DNA of 64,000 nucleotides from Lysinibacillus xylanilyticus. GTDB taxonomy: Bacteria; Bacillota; Bacilli; Bacillales_A; Planococcaceae. Position numbers and translations under genes: made by a program. Under the pieces are notes generated by a model, which saw only the letters and a list, made by a program, of their open reading frames with translations, ran no database searches and had not been told where the DNA came from. The DNA lies in assembly GCF_001183605.1 (NCBI RefSeq), contig NZ_LFXJ01000008.1, positions 372,001-436,000 of the forward strand. Direction: 5' to 3'. Shown one piece after another: positions 46,387-55,279 of the stretch. Every line of letters starts with the position of its first letter. The first letter of the stretch is position 1.

Positions 46387-47196
46387 ATGAGGACAATATG
46401 GGGCCTACTATTTAGTGTATTAATAATAGGTTTGTTGGCAGGTTGCACAAACAGAGGAGAAGCGAGCAAAGATGAAACAGTAACGTTAAAGGTGGGGGCA
46501 GCCAATGTGCCACATGCGGAAGTACTAGAGTATTTAGCAAAGGATCTTGAAAAAGATGGTGTGAAATTAGACATTACTATTTTAAAAGATGCTGTTCAAA
46601 CAAATCAGCAAACGGCAGATGGTGAACTAGATTTTAACTATTTTCAACACATTCCCTTTTTAGAGCAAACGAATAAAGAAAGTCATTTAGATTTAGTGAG
46701 TGTAAAAGGAATTCATATTGAACCATTTGGTGTGTACTCTAAAAAAATTAAAAATATTAATGATTTACCGCAAAACGCAAAGGTTTCCGTCCCGAATGAT
46801 GTCGTCAATTTTTCTCGAGCTTTACTACTATTTAAAAATAATGGACTAATTGAATTAAATAAAGCAAAGGAAAATGACTATACAGTTGAGGATATTACAA
46901 AAAACGAAAAAAATATTCAATTTATCGGTGTTGATTCTCAGTTATTGACTCGTTCATTAGATGATGTAGACGCATCAGCTATTAATACGAACTACGCCTT
47001 AGAAGGGGGTTACAACCCTATGAAGGATGCTCTTATTATAGAAGGTCCTGAATCGCCATATGTCAATATTATTGCGACGACAAAAGAAAAACAGAATGAT
47101 CCCGCGATTCAAAAAGTCGTTAAATGGCTGACAAGCGAAAAGGCGCGAAACTTTTTTGAAGATCAGTATAAAGGTGCTGTCGTTCCAGCATTTTAG
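46387..47196 (+). CDS. MetQ/NlpA-family substrate-binding lipoprotein 1
   Basis: Extracytoplasmic binding protein of a methionine-type ABC importer. The 269 aa protein has a signal peptide with lipobox LLAGC (Cys20) and family blocks VGAANVPHAEVLEYLA, LDFNYFQHIPFLEQ and FGVYSKKIKNINDLP. AAAAGGGGG precedes the ATG. First gene of a run metQ-metN-metI-metQ2-monooxygenase-dehydrogenase. Ligand may be methionine or another organosulfur compound, given the oxygenases downstream. Confidence 0.93.
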   Translation: MRTIWGLLFSVLIIGLLAGCTNRGEASKDETVTLKVGAANVPHAEVLEYLAKDLEKDGVKLDITILKDAVQTNQQTADGELDFNYFQHIPFLEQTNKESHLDLVSVKGIHIEPFGVYSKKIKNINDLPQNAKVSVPNDVVNFSRALLLFKNNGLIELNKAKENDYTVEDITKNEKNIQFIGVDSQLLTRSLDDVDASAINTNYALEGGYNPMKDALIIEGPESPYVNIIATTKEKQNDPAIQKVVKWLTSEKARNFFEDQYKGAVVPAF

Positions 47197-47245
47197 CTTA
47201 AAGTCGAGAGTAGTCAAAATGAAATGCTAAGGAGGTAAACGTGAA

Positions 47246-48325
47246 ATGATTGAATTTATCGAAATGACAAAGGAATTTCAGGTAGGAACAACCGTTGTAA
47301 CGGCATTGAATAACATTAATTTAACGATTCAGAAGGGTGATATTTTTGGCGTTATAGGCTTTAGCGGTGCTGGCAAAAGTACATTAATACGGACAGTGAA
47401 TTTATTGGAGGAACCGACGTCTGGTCGCGTTCTTGTGAATGGTAAAGAGCTGACAACATTAAGTAAAAAGCAGCTTCGCGAGGAAATGAAAAACATTGGT
47501 ATGATTTTTCAACATTTCAATCTTCTCCGTTCAAAAACTGTCTTCGAAAATGTTGCGATGCCTTTAGTATTAAGTGGCGTTAAAAAATCAAACATTGAAG
47601 GTCAAGTAAGGGAGGTTTTGTCGTTTGTCGGTTTACAGGACAAAGCCGAGCGTTATATCGATGAGCTGTCAGGTGGACAAAAGCAGAGAGTGGGCATTGC
47701 TCGTGCACTTGTCACAAAGCCAACAATTCTATTATGTGATGAGGCAACCTCAGCTCTTGACCCGCAAACGACTAAATCTATATTGGAGCTACTAAAGCGA
47801 GTCAATATCGAGTATGGCATTACCATTTTAATGATTACGCATGAAATGGAAGTCATAAGGGATATTTGCAATCGTGTAGCTGTTATGGAAAACGGAAGAG
47901 TTATTGAAACGGGCAATGTACTTGAAATTTTTTCTGCACCGCAAGAGGAGACGACTAAAAACTTTGTACAATCGGTAGTTCGAGATGACATTCCACAATC
48001 TGTCTACGAGCAATTAAAAACGAAAGATCATTCTAAAAAGATTTACAACCTTAAATTTATAGGTGTAGATGTTGGGCAACCAGTCGTCTCTCAAGTAGCG
48101 AAAAAATTTGATGTTGATGTCAATGTACTGTTTGGCAATATTACAGAGCTACAAGGGATTCCCTTTGGTAATTTAATCGTTGAGCTAGTTGGCACAGACA
48201 AAGAAATAGACAAGGCGCATCAATTTATTCAAACGAAAGATATTCAAATAGAGGAGGTTATTGCAGATGAAGGTGAGCTCGCAAATCATTATCGACGCAG
48301 TGCTAGATACGCTGTACATGGTTAG
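47246..48325 (+). CDS. metN: MetN-type ABC transporter ATPase
   Basis: ATP-hydrolysing subunit of the importer. The 359 aa protein has Walker A GFSGAGKST near residue 39, Q-loop IGMIFQHFNLL, signature LSGGQKQRVGIARAL, Walker B ILLCDEATSALD, and a C-terminal NIL/ACT-like regulatory domain (about 265-345) that senses methionine in MetN. It overlaps the start of the permease gene by 59 bases. Slightly longer than usual because of this overlapping tail. Confidence 0.95.
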   Translation: MIEFIEMTKEFQVGTTVVTALNNINLTIQKGDIFGVIGFSGAGKSTLIRTVNLLEEPTSGRVLVNGKELTTLSKKQLREEMKNIGMIFQHFNLLRSKTVFENVAMPLVLSGVKKSNIEGQVREVLSFVGLQDKAERYIDELSGGQKQRVGIARALVTKPTILLCDEATSALDPQTTKSILELLKRVNIEYGITILMITHEMEVIRDICNRVAVMENGRVIETGNVLEIFSAPQEETTKNFVQSVVRDDIPQSVYEQLKTKDHSKKIYNLKFIGVDVGQPVVSQVAKKFDVDVNVLFGNITELQGIPFGNLIVELVGTDKEIDKAHQFIQTKDIQIEEVIADEGELANHYRRSARYAVHG

Positions 48326-48920
48326 TATTTCGCTATTTTTTGGAGCTATTTTGGGCTTTATTTTAGGTATAACTTTAGTTGTGACGAGAAAAGGGCATAT
48401 TCTTGAAAATAAAATAATCTTCTCAATCATCAATCCCATCGTTAACACCCTGCGCTCTATTCCGTTCATTATTTTGCTTGTTGCTATCATTCCATTTACA
48501 CGCTTGCTCGTTGGAACAGCAATAGGTACAACAGCTGCTATTGTACCGCTTGTCTTGCATATAGGGCCATATATATCGAGATTAATAGAAAATTCATTAT
48601 TGGAAGTGGATGAAGGCATTATTGAAGCGGCGAAGGCAATGGGTGCCTCTCCACTTCAAATTATCCAAAAGTTTTTGCTACCTGAAGCCTTCCCCTCTTT
48701 AATATTAAGTGTCACGACTGCAACAATAGGGCTTATTGGAGCGACTGCAATGGCAGGGGCAGTTGGAGGCGGTGGCCTTGGTGATGTAGCCATTACTTAC
48801 GGCTATCAACGCTTTGACAATGTAACGATTTTAGTAACGGTGGTGATTTTAGTAGTACTAGTACAAATCATTCAAAGTATTGGAAATAGTCTAGAACGGA
48901 AATTACGCAGAGTGTCATAA
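48267..48920 (+). CDS. metI: MetI-type ABC transporter permease
   Basis: Membrane channel subunit. The 217 aa protein has about five membrane helices and the EAA loop (EAAKAMGASPLQIIQKFLLPEA) that docks on the ATPase. Start at ATG 48267 behind GAGGAGGTTATTGCAG, inside the metN coding end, implying translational coupling. Confidence 0.95.
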   Translation: MKVSSQIIIDAVLDTLYMVSISLFFGAILGFILGITLVVTRKGHILENKIIFSIINPIVNTLRSIPFIILLVAIIPFTRLLVGTAIGTTAAIVPLVLHIGPYISRLIENSLLEVDEGIIEAAKAMGASPLQIIQKFLLPEAFPSLILSVTTATIGLIGATAMAGAVGGGGLGDVAITYGYQRFDNVTILVTVVILVVLVQIIQSIGNSLERKLRRVS

Positions 48921-48934
48921 AGGAGAATTTTAAT

Positions 48935-49771
48935 ATGAGGAAATTAAATAATATATTAGGATTAATTGCATTATTGTTCCTACTAGTTGCTTGTGCAAAA
49001 GCAGATGAAAAAGATACTGTGAAGGTTGGTATCCGTAGCTCAGAATTGAAAACATGGGAGTATATAAAAGAACAGGCTGCTAAGGAAGATATTCGCCTCG
49101 ACTTAGTGACATTCTCAGCGCAATATGACCCGAACCAAGCATTGTCGGAGGGGGAGGTTGATATCAATGCGTTTCAGCATGTCGCTTACTTAAATTTATT
49201 TAATACGAATAACAAAACAGATTTAGAGGCAATTGGCACAACGATTATGGCTCCGATAGGCCTATATTCTAATAAATATAAATCATTGGATGATATTAAA
49301 GAGGGAGCGAAAATTGCTGTACCAAACGATCCTTCTAACTGGGGTAGAGCTTTAATGCTGCTACAAGAATATGGCTTGTTGACGGTTACGGATAATTTTG
49401 ATGGTAATGGTGGAGAGGATCGAATTAAAGATAATCCAAAGAAATTAAACATTTTACCGGTTGATGGTGCGACGACACCTAGGGTTATGGAGGATGCAGA
49501 TTTTGCGGTCATTAATAATGGGGTTGCTGTCGAGGCTGGCCTACTATTGAAAGATGCCATTATTCATGAGAATGAAACGGCTAAGCCATTTATTAATGTC
49601 ATCGTGGCAAGATCTGAAGATAAGGACAATGAGACATTGGAAAAAATTGTTGCCATCTATCAGCGTGAAGAAACTACTAATTTCATTAAAGATGTTTCTA
49701 ATGGCAATTATATTCCTGTAAAAATGCCATTAGATGAATTAGCTACATGGAAAGAGTTTTATCTTCATTAA
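48935..49771 (+). CDS. MetQ/NlpA-family substrate-binding lipoprotein 2
   Basis: A second binding protein for the same transporter, 278 aa, lipobox LLVAC (Cys20). Blocks VGIRSSELKTWEYIKEQA, DINAFQHVAYLNLF and IGLYSNKYKSLDDI match the family but are divergent from the first copy, so it may bind a different ligand. AAAGGAG precedes the ATG, 14 bases after metI. Confidence 0.92.
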   Translation: MRKLNNILGLIALLFLLVACAKADEKDTVKVGIRSSELKTWEYIKEQAAKEDIRLDLVTFSAQYDPNQALSEGEVDINAFQHVAYLNLFNTNNKTDLEAIGTTIMAPIGLYSNKYKSLDDIKEGAKIAVPNDPSNWGRALMLLQEYGLLTVTDNFDGNGGEDRIKDNPKKLNILPVDGATTPRVMEDADFAVINNGVAVEAGLLLKDAIIHENETAKPFINVIVARSEDKDNETLEKIVAIYQREETTNFIKDVSNGNYIPVKMPLDELATWKEFYLH

Positions 49772-49802
49772 CTTACAATATATTGGCCTAAAACTTCCTG
49801 AA

Positions 49803-49830
49803 ATCTGTGTGAAAGCAAAGCGATCGCGAA
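49803..49830. repeat. Degenerate short hairpin module
   Basis: CTGTGTGAAAGCAAAGCGAT is a mutated form of the TCTGTGCGAAAGCGAAGCGA module, in the gap before the monooxygenase gene. Confidence 0.45.
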
Positions 49831-49865
49831 TTTGATTCATATGAAAAGAAGGAGATGACGAGAAG

Positions 49866-51209
49866 ATGACTAAGAAAAAGGAGTTAAAGCTTGCATTATA
49901 TTTAATTGGGGCAGGAATGCATGCTGCAGCCTGGAAACATCCGTCTGCAAAAGTAAATGCAAGCATCGATATTAATGCATTGCAAAAGGCGGCTCAAATT
50001 GCTGAAAAAGGCAAGTTCGATATTGCCTTTGTTGCGGATAGTTTAGCGATCAATCATGAATCACATCCACATATTTTAAATCGCTTTGATCCTCTTATTC
50101 AGATTACAGCTTTGGCAGCTGCGACAACAAAAATTGGGCTTGGGGCAACTGCATCAACCACATATTGTGAGCCATATGTGTTAGCAAGGCAGCTAATGTC
50201 CGTAGATCATATTAGTAATGGTAGAGTCGGATGGAATCTAGTGACAACAGCAGATGCAACAGGGCAGACGGCCTTAAACTTCAGCCGTGACAGACATTGG
50301 GAGCACGATCATCGTTACGAACGGGCAGAGGAATTTATTGATGTAGTTCAGTCATTATGGGATTCATGGGAGGACGATGCTTTTGTCTACGACCGTGATA
50401 ATAATATTTTTTATGATCGCAATAAAGTACATGAGACCGCTTTTAAAGGCAAATATTTGTCAGTGAAAGGTCCGTTGAATATTGCACGTTCCGTTCAGGG
50501 TCAGCCTGTTATTGTGCAGGCTGGTGCTTCAAAACCAGGTCAAAAATTAGCAGCACGAACAGCGGAGGTCGTTTTTGTTCATTGGGATGATATTGAGAAG
50601 TCCAAGGAGCATTATCGCCACTTAAAGGCACAGCTTGCTCCATTTGGGCGCACCGACGAGGAGTTACTTGTGTTTCAGGGGATATCGCCAATTGTGGGTG
50701 ATACGGAGGAAGAGGCCATCCGTAAGTATAATGAATTACAGTCGTTGATTGACCCATATGAGAGTTTGAAATTTGTTTCGGGTTATATGGGAAATGTTGA
50801 TTTCTCAAAGTACTCGTTAGATACTCCTGCAATCGAAGTGGATTTTCCAGAGGTCAATAGTATTCAAAGTCATTTCTACGAGCATTTAGAGATTATTAAA
50901 AAAGAAAATTTAAAAGTCGGTGATTTATATGCACGCCTTTTTGGTCCTGCCAAGCGCGATGCCTTTGTTGGCACAGCAACACAAATTGCTGATGAGATGG
51001 AGCGGTGGATTACAGAAGAGGCGGCAGATGGCTTTATGTTACAGTTTCCGTTATTGCCACGCGATTTAGAGGATTTTGTGAACAAAGTTGTGCCAATTTT
51101 ACAAGAGCGTGGTATTTATCGTAAAGAGTATACAGGCTCAACACTAAGAGAACATTTAGGGCTGAAAAAACCACAAAATAGATTTACTAAAAGCAAGGTG
51201 ACTCATTGA
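49866..51209 (+). CDS. LLM-class FMN-dependent monooxygenase (NtaA/SnaA/DszA family)
   Basis: Uses FMNH2 and O2 on chelates, sulfones or sulfonates; with a MetNIQ-like importer beside it, organosulfur desulfurisation is likely. The 447 aa TIM-barrel protein shows family blocks GAGMHAAAWKHPSA, KFDIAFVADSLAI, ISNGRVGWNLVTTAD and HDHRYERAEEFIDVVQSLWD. AAGAAGGAGATGA precedes the ATG. The next gene starts at 51209 (TGATG overlap of stop and start), so the two were translationally coupled. A dedicated flavin reductase is not seen here. Confidence 0.92.
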   Translation: MTKKKELKLALYLIGAGMHAAAWKHPSAKVNASIDINALQKAAQIAEKGKFDIAFVADSLAINHESHPHILNRFDPLIQITALAAATTKIGLGATASTTYCEPYVLARQLMSVDHISNGRVGWNLVTTADATGQTALNFSRDRHWEHDHRYERAEEFIDVVQSLWDSWEDDAFVYDRDNNIFYDRNKVHETAFKGKYLSVKGPLNIARSVQGQPVIVQAGASKPGQKLAARTAEVVFVHWDDIEKSKEHYRHLKAQLAPFGRTDEELLVFQGISPIVGDTEEEAIRKYNELQSLIDPYESLKFVSGYMGNVDFSKYSLDTPAIEVDFPEVNSIQSHFYEHLEIIKKENLKVGDLYARLFGPAKRDAFVGTATQIADEMERWITEEAADGFMLQFPLLPRDLEDFVNKVVPILQERGIYRKEYTGSTLREHLGLKKPQNRFTKSKVTH

Positions 51210-52589
51210 TGAGTAATGTTTTTATTCGGAACGAACGTGAGCAGCAGCTAGTTCAGTATGCTCTTGAATTGGCACAACAAATTGACAAGACAGCTGGTAA
51301 ATATGATGAGAGTGGAGAATTTTCGTTTGAGCATTTTAACTTCTTTCAGCGGGCGTCAAAACACCCGCTGAAAGAAGTTAAAGCCTCCGGCGGATGTCGC
51401 GGAATCGGAAAGGAGTTCTTAAAGGATGTTAACCTAAAATCATCGCATCCATGCGATAACGGTTAACTGACCTGCATCCAGCAGGCCTAAGCACAAAGCC
51501 GATTCCGGACGCAATTATGACTTGGCATAATTGATAATCTTAAAGGATGCTGGCTATTTTAAATTAACGGTGCCGAAAAAATACGGCGGCGAGGAAATTT
51601 CTCTTTATGAAATGTTATTAGTACAGGAACAATTAGCTAAAGGTGATGGTTCTACTGCATTGTCTGTTGGGTGGCACTTATTAACTTTTTTGAACGTTCG
51701 TGAGGCGGATACATGGCCTGAGCCTATATTTGCGGAATTGTGCCATAAAGCAGTTAAAGAAGGTTCTCTCTTAAATATTATAAATAGCGAGCGAGGGAAG
51801 GGGAATATCTCTCGTGGAAGTTTACCGGGAACAATTGCGAAAAAAGTGCCTGGAGGCTATATCATTACAGGCGAAAAGGCTTTTGCTTCCTTAGCCCCAA
51901 TATTAAAACAATTTACGATTATCGCTTTTATAGAAGAAGAAAATTTAACAGCTGAATTTTTAATAACCAAAAATGATCAGGTAAAGGTTATTCATACATG
52001 GGATGCGATGGGAATGCGTGCAACAGGTAGTCATGATATTATTTTCCATGACACATTTGTTCCAGAGGAGGCATTGCTATACAAACACCGTCCAAAGGAA
52101 GTAAATCGTTTTTTAGCGGATGGACGCGTCTATTCGTTAGAAATTCCAGCTGTTTACTTAGGAGTTGCTGGTGCAGCTAGGGATTATGCAATAGATTTTG
52201 CTAAAAATACCTATTCATATAGCTTAGAAAATACTATCGCACACGCAAGTCATGTCCAACAAAAAATTGGTGAAATAGAAGTGCTTTAAACGGCACGTCG
52301 AACATTGTATAGTATCGCAGCGCAAGTTAAACAAAATCCTGCGATTAAGGACCAACTTTCTGAAGATGTTAGTATTGCAAAGTATGTTATTTGTAACAAT
52401 GCGATTGACATCGTAAAAAAAAGCAATGCAAGTTGTTGGGGACGAAGTCTGTCTAAAACTAGTAAATTACAACGACTATTTCGAGACGTTCAATGTAGCC
52501 GTTTTAATCCTCCGGCTGATGCTGTAGTTATTGCACAGCTTGCAAAAGGTTTACTTGTCGATGTCAAACAAGAAGCTTTTCAATTATAG
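51209..52589 (+). pseudogene. Acyl-CoA dehydrogenase-like monooxygenase (DszC/SfnB type), broken
   Basis: Three lesions are visible. First, a family B repeat (51336-51535) splits the frame after EFSFEHF; coding resumes at ILKDAGYFKLTVPKKYGGEE. Second, an in-frame TAA at 52287-52289 follows GEIEVL, with coding going on as TARRTLYSIAAQVKQN. Third, near 52425-52442 an extra A in an A-run and a missing G shift a short stretch (SNASCW where AMQVVG-like is expected) before the frame returns at GRSLSKTSKLQRLFRDVQ. Family features are otherwise kept, including DAMGMRATGSHDI. This is a nonfunctional relic of the last operon gene unless sequencing error explains the last two. Confidence 0.9.
51336..51535 (+). 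repeat. Repeat family B copy inserted in a coding gene
   Basis: A 200 bp copy. Terminal hairpin 1: TTAACTTCTTTCAGCGGG (51336-51353) with its complement ending at about 51380. Outer stem CGGAATCGG/CCGATTCCG (51400-51408 with 51499-51507). Inside: GTTAACC/GGTTAAC (51428-51434 with 51461-51467) capped by CGCAT-CC-ATGCG, then CCTGC/GCAGG (51471-51485). Terminal hairpin 2: CAATTATG ... CATAATTG. Same orientation as the gene it interrupts. Confidence 0.9.
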
Positions 52590-52918
52590 ATATCACTTTA
52601 TTTTGAGATAATTAGAGAATATTATTAAATCTGCTAACAAACTAGTTGGCAGATTTTTGTTTTTCATATGGAAGGAGTTCCTCTGATTAATAATTAAACC
52701 TATCCCCGTATAATCTAACTGGATTTCTCTGATATTATATGGAAGACAAAGAACAGTTTTGATGAAATTTTATTGAACTGAAAATCAACTTTGATTTATT
52801 ATATTCTTTCTTTTGTCCAAGCCATAATTGATATGATCTATTTTTACTGAATTATCTATTTCTGTTTGTCGTGAAAGTTGATTTCTAGTATGATAATGGA
52901 GTGATAGGGGGGAAACCC
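52590..52918 (+). terminator. Gap before mltG, with terminator of the sulfur operon
   Basis: AATCTGC and GCAGATT (52628-52655) with an inner CTA...TAG pair form a hairpin followed by TTTTG. The rest of the 330 bases is AT-rich; I saw no certain promoter. Confidence 0.65.
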
Positions 52919-54046
52919 GTGAATAACGGTTCGAAAAAACAAGAAATGTTTTCAAAAATGCAAGAAAGAAAATCCGAGGTAAAAATTGTGAGAAAAATCG
53001 TTGCTATTGTAGCAATTGCTTTTGTTCTAATATCAGGGATTGTCGGTTTACTTGGTTATAATTATGTGAAGAGTGCCTTAGAACCAATGGATCCAGATGC
53101 GACTAAAACAATAGCAGTTGAAGTGCCAATAGGCTCAAATTTAAGCTCTATTTCAACTCTACTAGAGAAAAAAGGAGTTATTAAAGATGCTCGTGTTTTT
53201 AAATACTATGCTAAATTTAAAAATGAATCCCAGTTCCAAGCAGGAAACTATGATTTAACACAAGCAATGACATTCGATGAGCTAATCGAAAGTTTAAAAA
53301 CCGGGAAGGTCTACCGTAAGCCTGTCTTTACAATGACAATTCCTGAAGGTTTAACACTTGAACAAATTGGTAACATTGTGGAAAAGAAAACGCCGTACAC
53401 TCAAAAAGAATTTATGGACTTAGTAACAAGTGATGCGTTTGTGCAACAAATGAAGGCTAAATATCCTGAGCTTGTAACGGATGCGGTTTTAGCCGAGAAT
53501 ATTCGACATGATTTAGAGGGTTATTTATTCCCTGCAACTTATTCTTATTTTGAAGAGAAGCCATCATTAGAATCGATCGTAGACGAAATGGTAAGAGCAA
53601 TGGACAAGGTTGTGAAAAATTACAACGATGTTTTAACTGAAAAGAAAATGTCAGTACATCAATTATTAACATTCGCTTCATTACTGGAAAGAGAGGCTAC
53701 TGCTCAAACAGATCGAGAAACAATTGCGAGCGTATTCTATAATCGTATCGATCAAGGCATGCCACTACAAACAGACCCAACTGTTTTATATGCACTTGGT
53801 TCCCATAAAGATCGTGTATTATATGAAGATTTAGAAGTAGATAATGCCTATAATACTTACAAAAATAAAGGCTTACCACCAGGTCCTATTGCGGGTGCTG
53901 GAAAAACTTCAATTGAAGCAGTGCTTAATCCAAGTAAAACGGACTACCTCTTCTTCTTAGCGGATAAAAAAGGTGTCAATCACTTCTCGAAAACATACGA
54001 TGAACATTTACAGAAAGTAGATAAATATATAAAAAAAGCAGAGTAA
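52919..54046 (+). CDS. mltG: Endolytic murein transglycosylase MltG (YceG-like)
   Basis: Membrane-bound enzyme that cuts nascent glycan strands during elongation. The 375 aa protein starts with GTG at 52919 behind TAGGGGGGAA. One N-terminal membrane helix (about residues 25-50), LysM-like region, then the YceG catalytic domain with LLTFASLLEREATAQTDRE (catalytic Glu in LEREA) and QTDPTVLYALG. It corresponds to B. subtilis yrrL, which directly follows yrzB; here the sulfur operon is inserted between. Confidence 0.94.
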   Translation: MNNGSKKQEMFSKMQERKSEVKIVRKIVAIVAIAFVLISGIVGLLGYNYVKSALEPMDPDATKTIAVEVPIGSNLSSISTLLEKKGVIKDARVFKYYAKFKNESQFQAGNYDLTQAMTFDELIESLKTGKVYRKPVFTMTIPEGLTLEQIGNIVEKKTPYTQKEFMDLVTSDAFVQQMKAKYPELVTDAVLAENIRHDLEGYLFPATYSYFEEKPSLESIVDEMVRAMDKVVKNYNDVLTEKKMSVHQLLTFASLLEREATAQTDRETIASVFYNRIDQGMPLQTDPTVLYALGSHKDRVLYEDLEVDNAYNTYKNKGLPPGPIAGAGKTSIEAVLNPSKTDYLFFLADKKGVNHFSKTYDEHLQKVDKYIKKAE

Positions 54047-54085
54047 GTACTTTAAATAGAAAAAATTAAATAGCAATAATGTGGG

Positions 54086-54119
54086 TAGAAGGAAAGAAAA
54101 ATAGCTTTCCTTCTATTTT
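54086..54119 (+). terminator. Terminator of mltG
   Basis: TAGAAGGAAAG pairs perfectly with CTTTCCTTCTA, followed by TTTTC. Between this and the repeat at 54330 another terminator-like hairpin occurs (CAATTGTT/AACAATTG type, 54207-54240) with no gene attached. Confidence 0.85.
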
Positions 54120-54329
54120 CGTGCTATTATAAATTGTGATTTTTAATCGATCCGCATGGAAAAAATTCAATCTGTCCGTTAATGCGGAATAATATACGTG
54201 GTGGCAATTGTTGAGCTTATAAAACAATTGCTCATTTTTGTATGACGAAGTACCAAGACATCACGTTTGGTCTTTTTCTTTTTGTTGCTAAATGATGAAG
54301 TACAGACAACGAGTATTGCTCGTTGCCTA

Positions 54330-54623
54330 TTAACTTCTTTCAGCAGATCTCTTTTGTAGCGAAAGCGAAGCGTCAGCTACAGTAGTCTCACACCTCTATA
54401 GGTGGAGAGATGAATGCGATTTCAAGTCACTTTTCAGCTGTGTACAAACATCCGCTGAAAGAAGTTAAAGCCTCCGGCGGATGTCACGGAAATCGGTAAG
54501 GAGTTCTTAAAGGATGTTAGCCTAAAACCATCGCATCCATGCGATAACGGCTAACTGACCTGCATCCAGCAGGCCTAAGCACAAAGCCGATTCCAGACAC
54601 AATTATGCCGAGGCATAATTGAT
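54330..54623 (+). repeat. Repeat family B, long copy with module in the first loop
   Basis: The 5' hairpin arms (TTAACTTCTTTCAGC and GCTGAAAGAAGTTAA) are separated by about 110 bases that include a TGTAGCGAAAGCGAAGCG ... CAGCTACA module. Beyond it the standard B body follows: GTTAGCC/GGCTAAC, CGCAT-CC-ATGCG, CCTGC/GCAGG, CCGATTCC and the right hairpin CAATTATGCC/GGCATAATTG. Ends 19 bases before the trmR start. Confidence 0.85.
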
Positions 54624-54641
54624 ATGAGGGTGAACTAAAAA

Positions 54642-55274
54642 ATGGAATTATCAGATGCATATATACAATCATTTATTCAACCACGTAATGAATTGCTTTT
54701 AGAAATGGAAGCATTTGCGGAGGAGAATCATGTACCGATTATGCAACTTTCAGGCATTGATGCACTAAATCAACTGCTACGTATTCAAAATCCGTCGAAA
54801 ATTTTAGAGATTGGTACAGCAATTGGTTATTCTGCAATAAGGATGGCAGAGGCTTTACCAAATGTGCAGATTGTTACAATCGAGCGTGATATAGAGCGTG
54901 TTACTCGAGCAAAAGCTTATATTGAGCGTTCCACGGTATCAGATCGTATTACGGTCATTGAAGGTGACGCCTTAGAGGTGAACGATGAAGCAATTCAAAC
55001 GACCTTCGATGCGGTTTTTATCGATGCTGCAAAGGGACAATATCAACGCTTTTTTGAAAAGTACGCGCCTCTTGTAAAATCTGGAGGAGTTCTGTATATC
55101 GATAATATGTATATGCATGGCTTATCAGATTTGGATTTAAAAGATGTACCGCGTCGTAAGCGTACAATGATTCGCAATTTAAAAAACTTCACCGAATGGA
55201 TTATGCAGCATCCTGATTACACAAGTGCATTTTTACCAGTTGGTGATGGTTTATTATTATGTTTGAAGAGGTGA
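54642..55274 (+). CDS. trmR: tRNA 5-hydroxyuridine methyltransferase TrmR (YrrM)
   Basis: SAM-dependent O-methyltransferase converting ho5U34 to mo5U34 in tRNAs, as shown for B. subtilis YrrM. The 210 aa Rossmann protein has SAM motif ILEIGTAIGYSAIRMAEA near 47 and DAVFIDAAKGQYQRFFEKY near 122, with metal-site residues in YIDNMYMHG. The downstream genes supply the hydroxylated substrate, which supports this over a generic catechol methyltransferase. Confidence 0.92.
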   Translation: MELSDAYIQSFIQPRNELLLEMEAFAEENHVPIMQLSGIDALNQLLRIQNPSKILEIGTAIGYSAIRMAEALPNVQIVTIERDIERVTRAKAYIERSTVSDRITVIEGDALEVNDEAIQTTFDAVFIDAAKGQYQRFFEKYAPLVKSGGVLYIDNMYMHGLSDLDLKDVPRRKRTMIRNLKNFTEWIMQHPDYTSAFLPVGDGLLLCLKR

Positions 55275-55279
55275 CTATT

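Noticed and set aside
51336-51535. Possibility that the element in the dehydrogenase gene is a self-splicing intron
   Set aside because: At 200 bp it lacks any group I or II core I can recognise, the same element sits between genes elsewhere, and the host gene has further lesions downstream.
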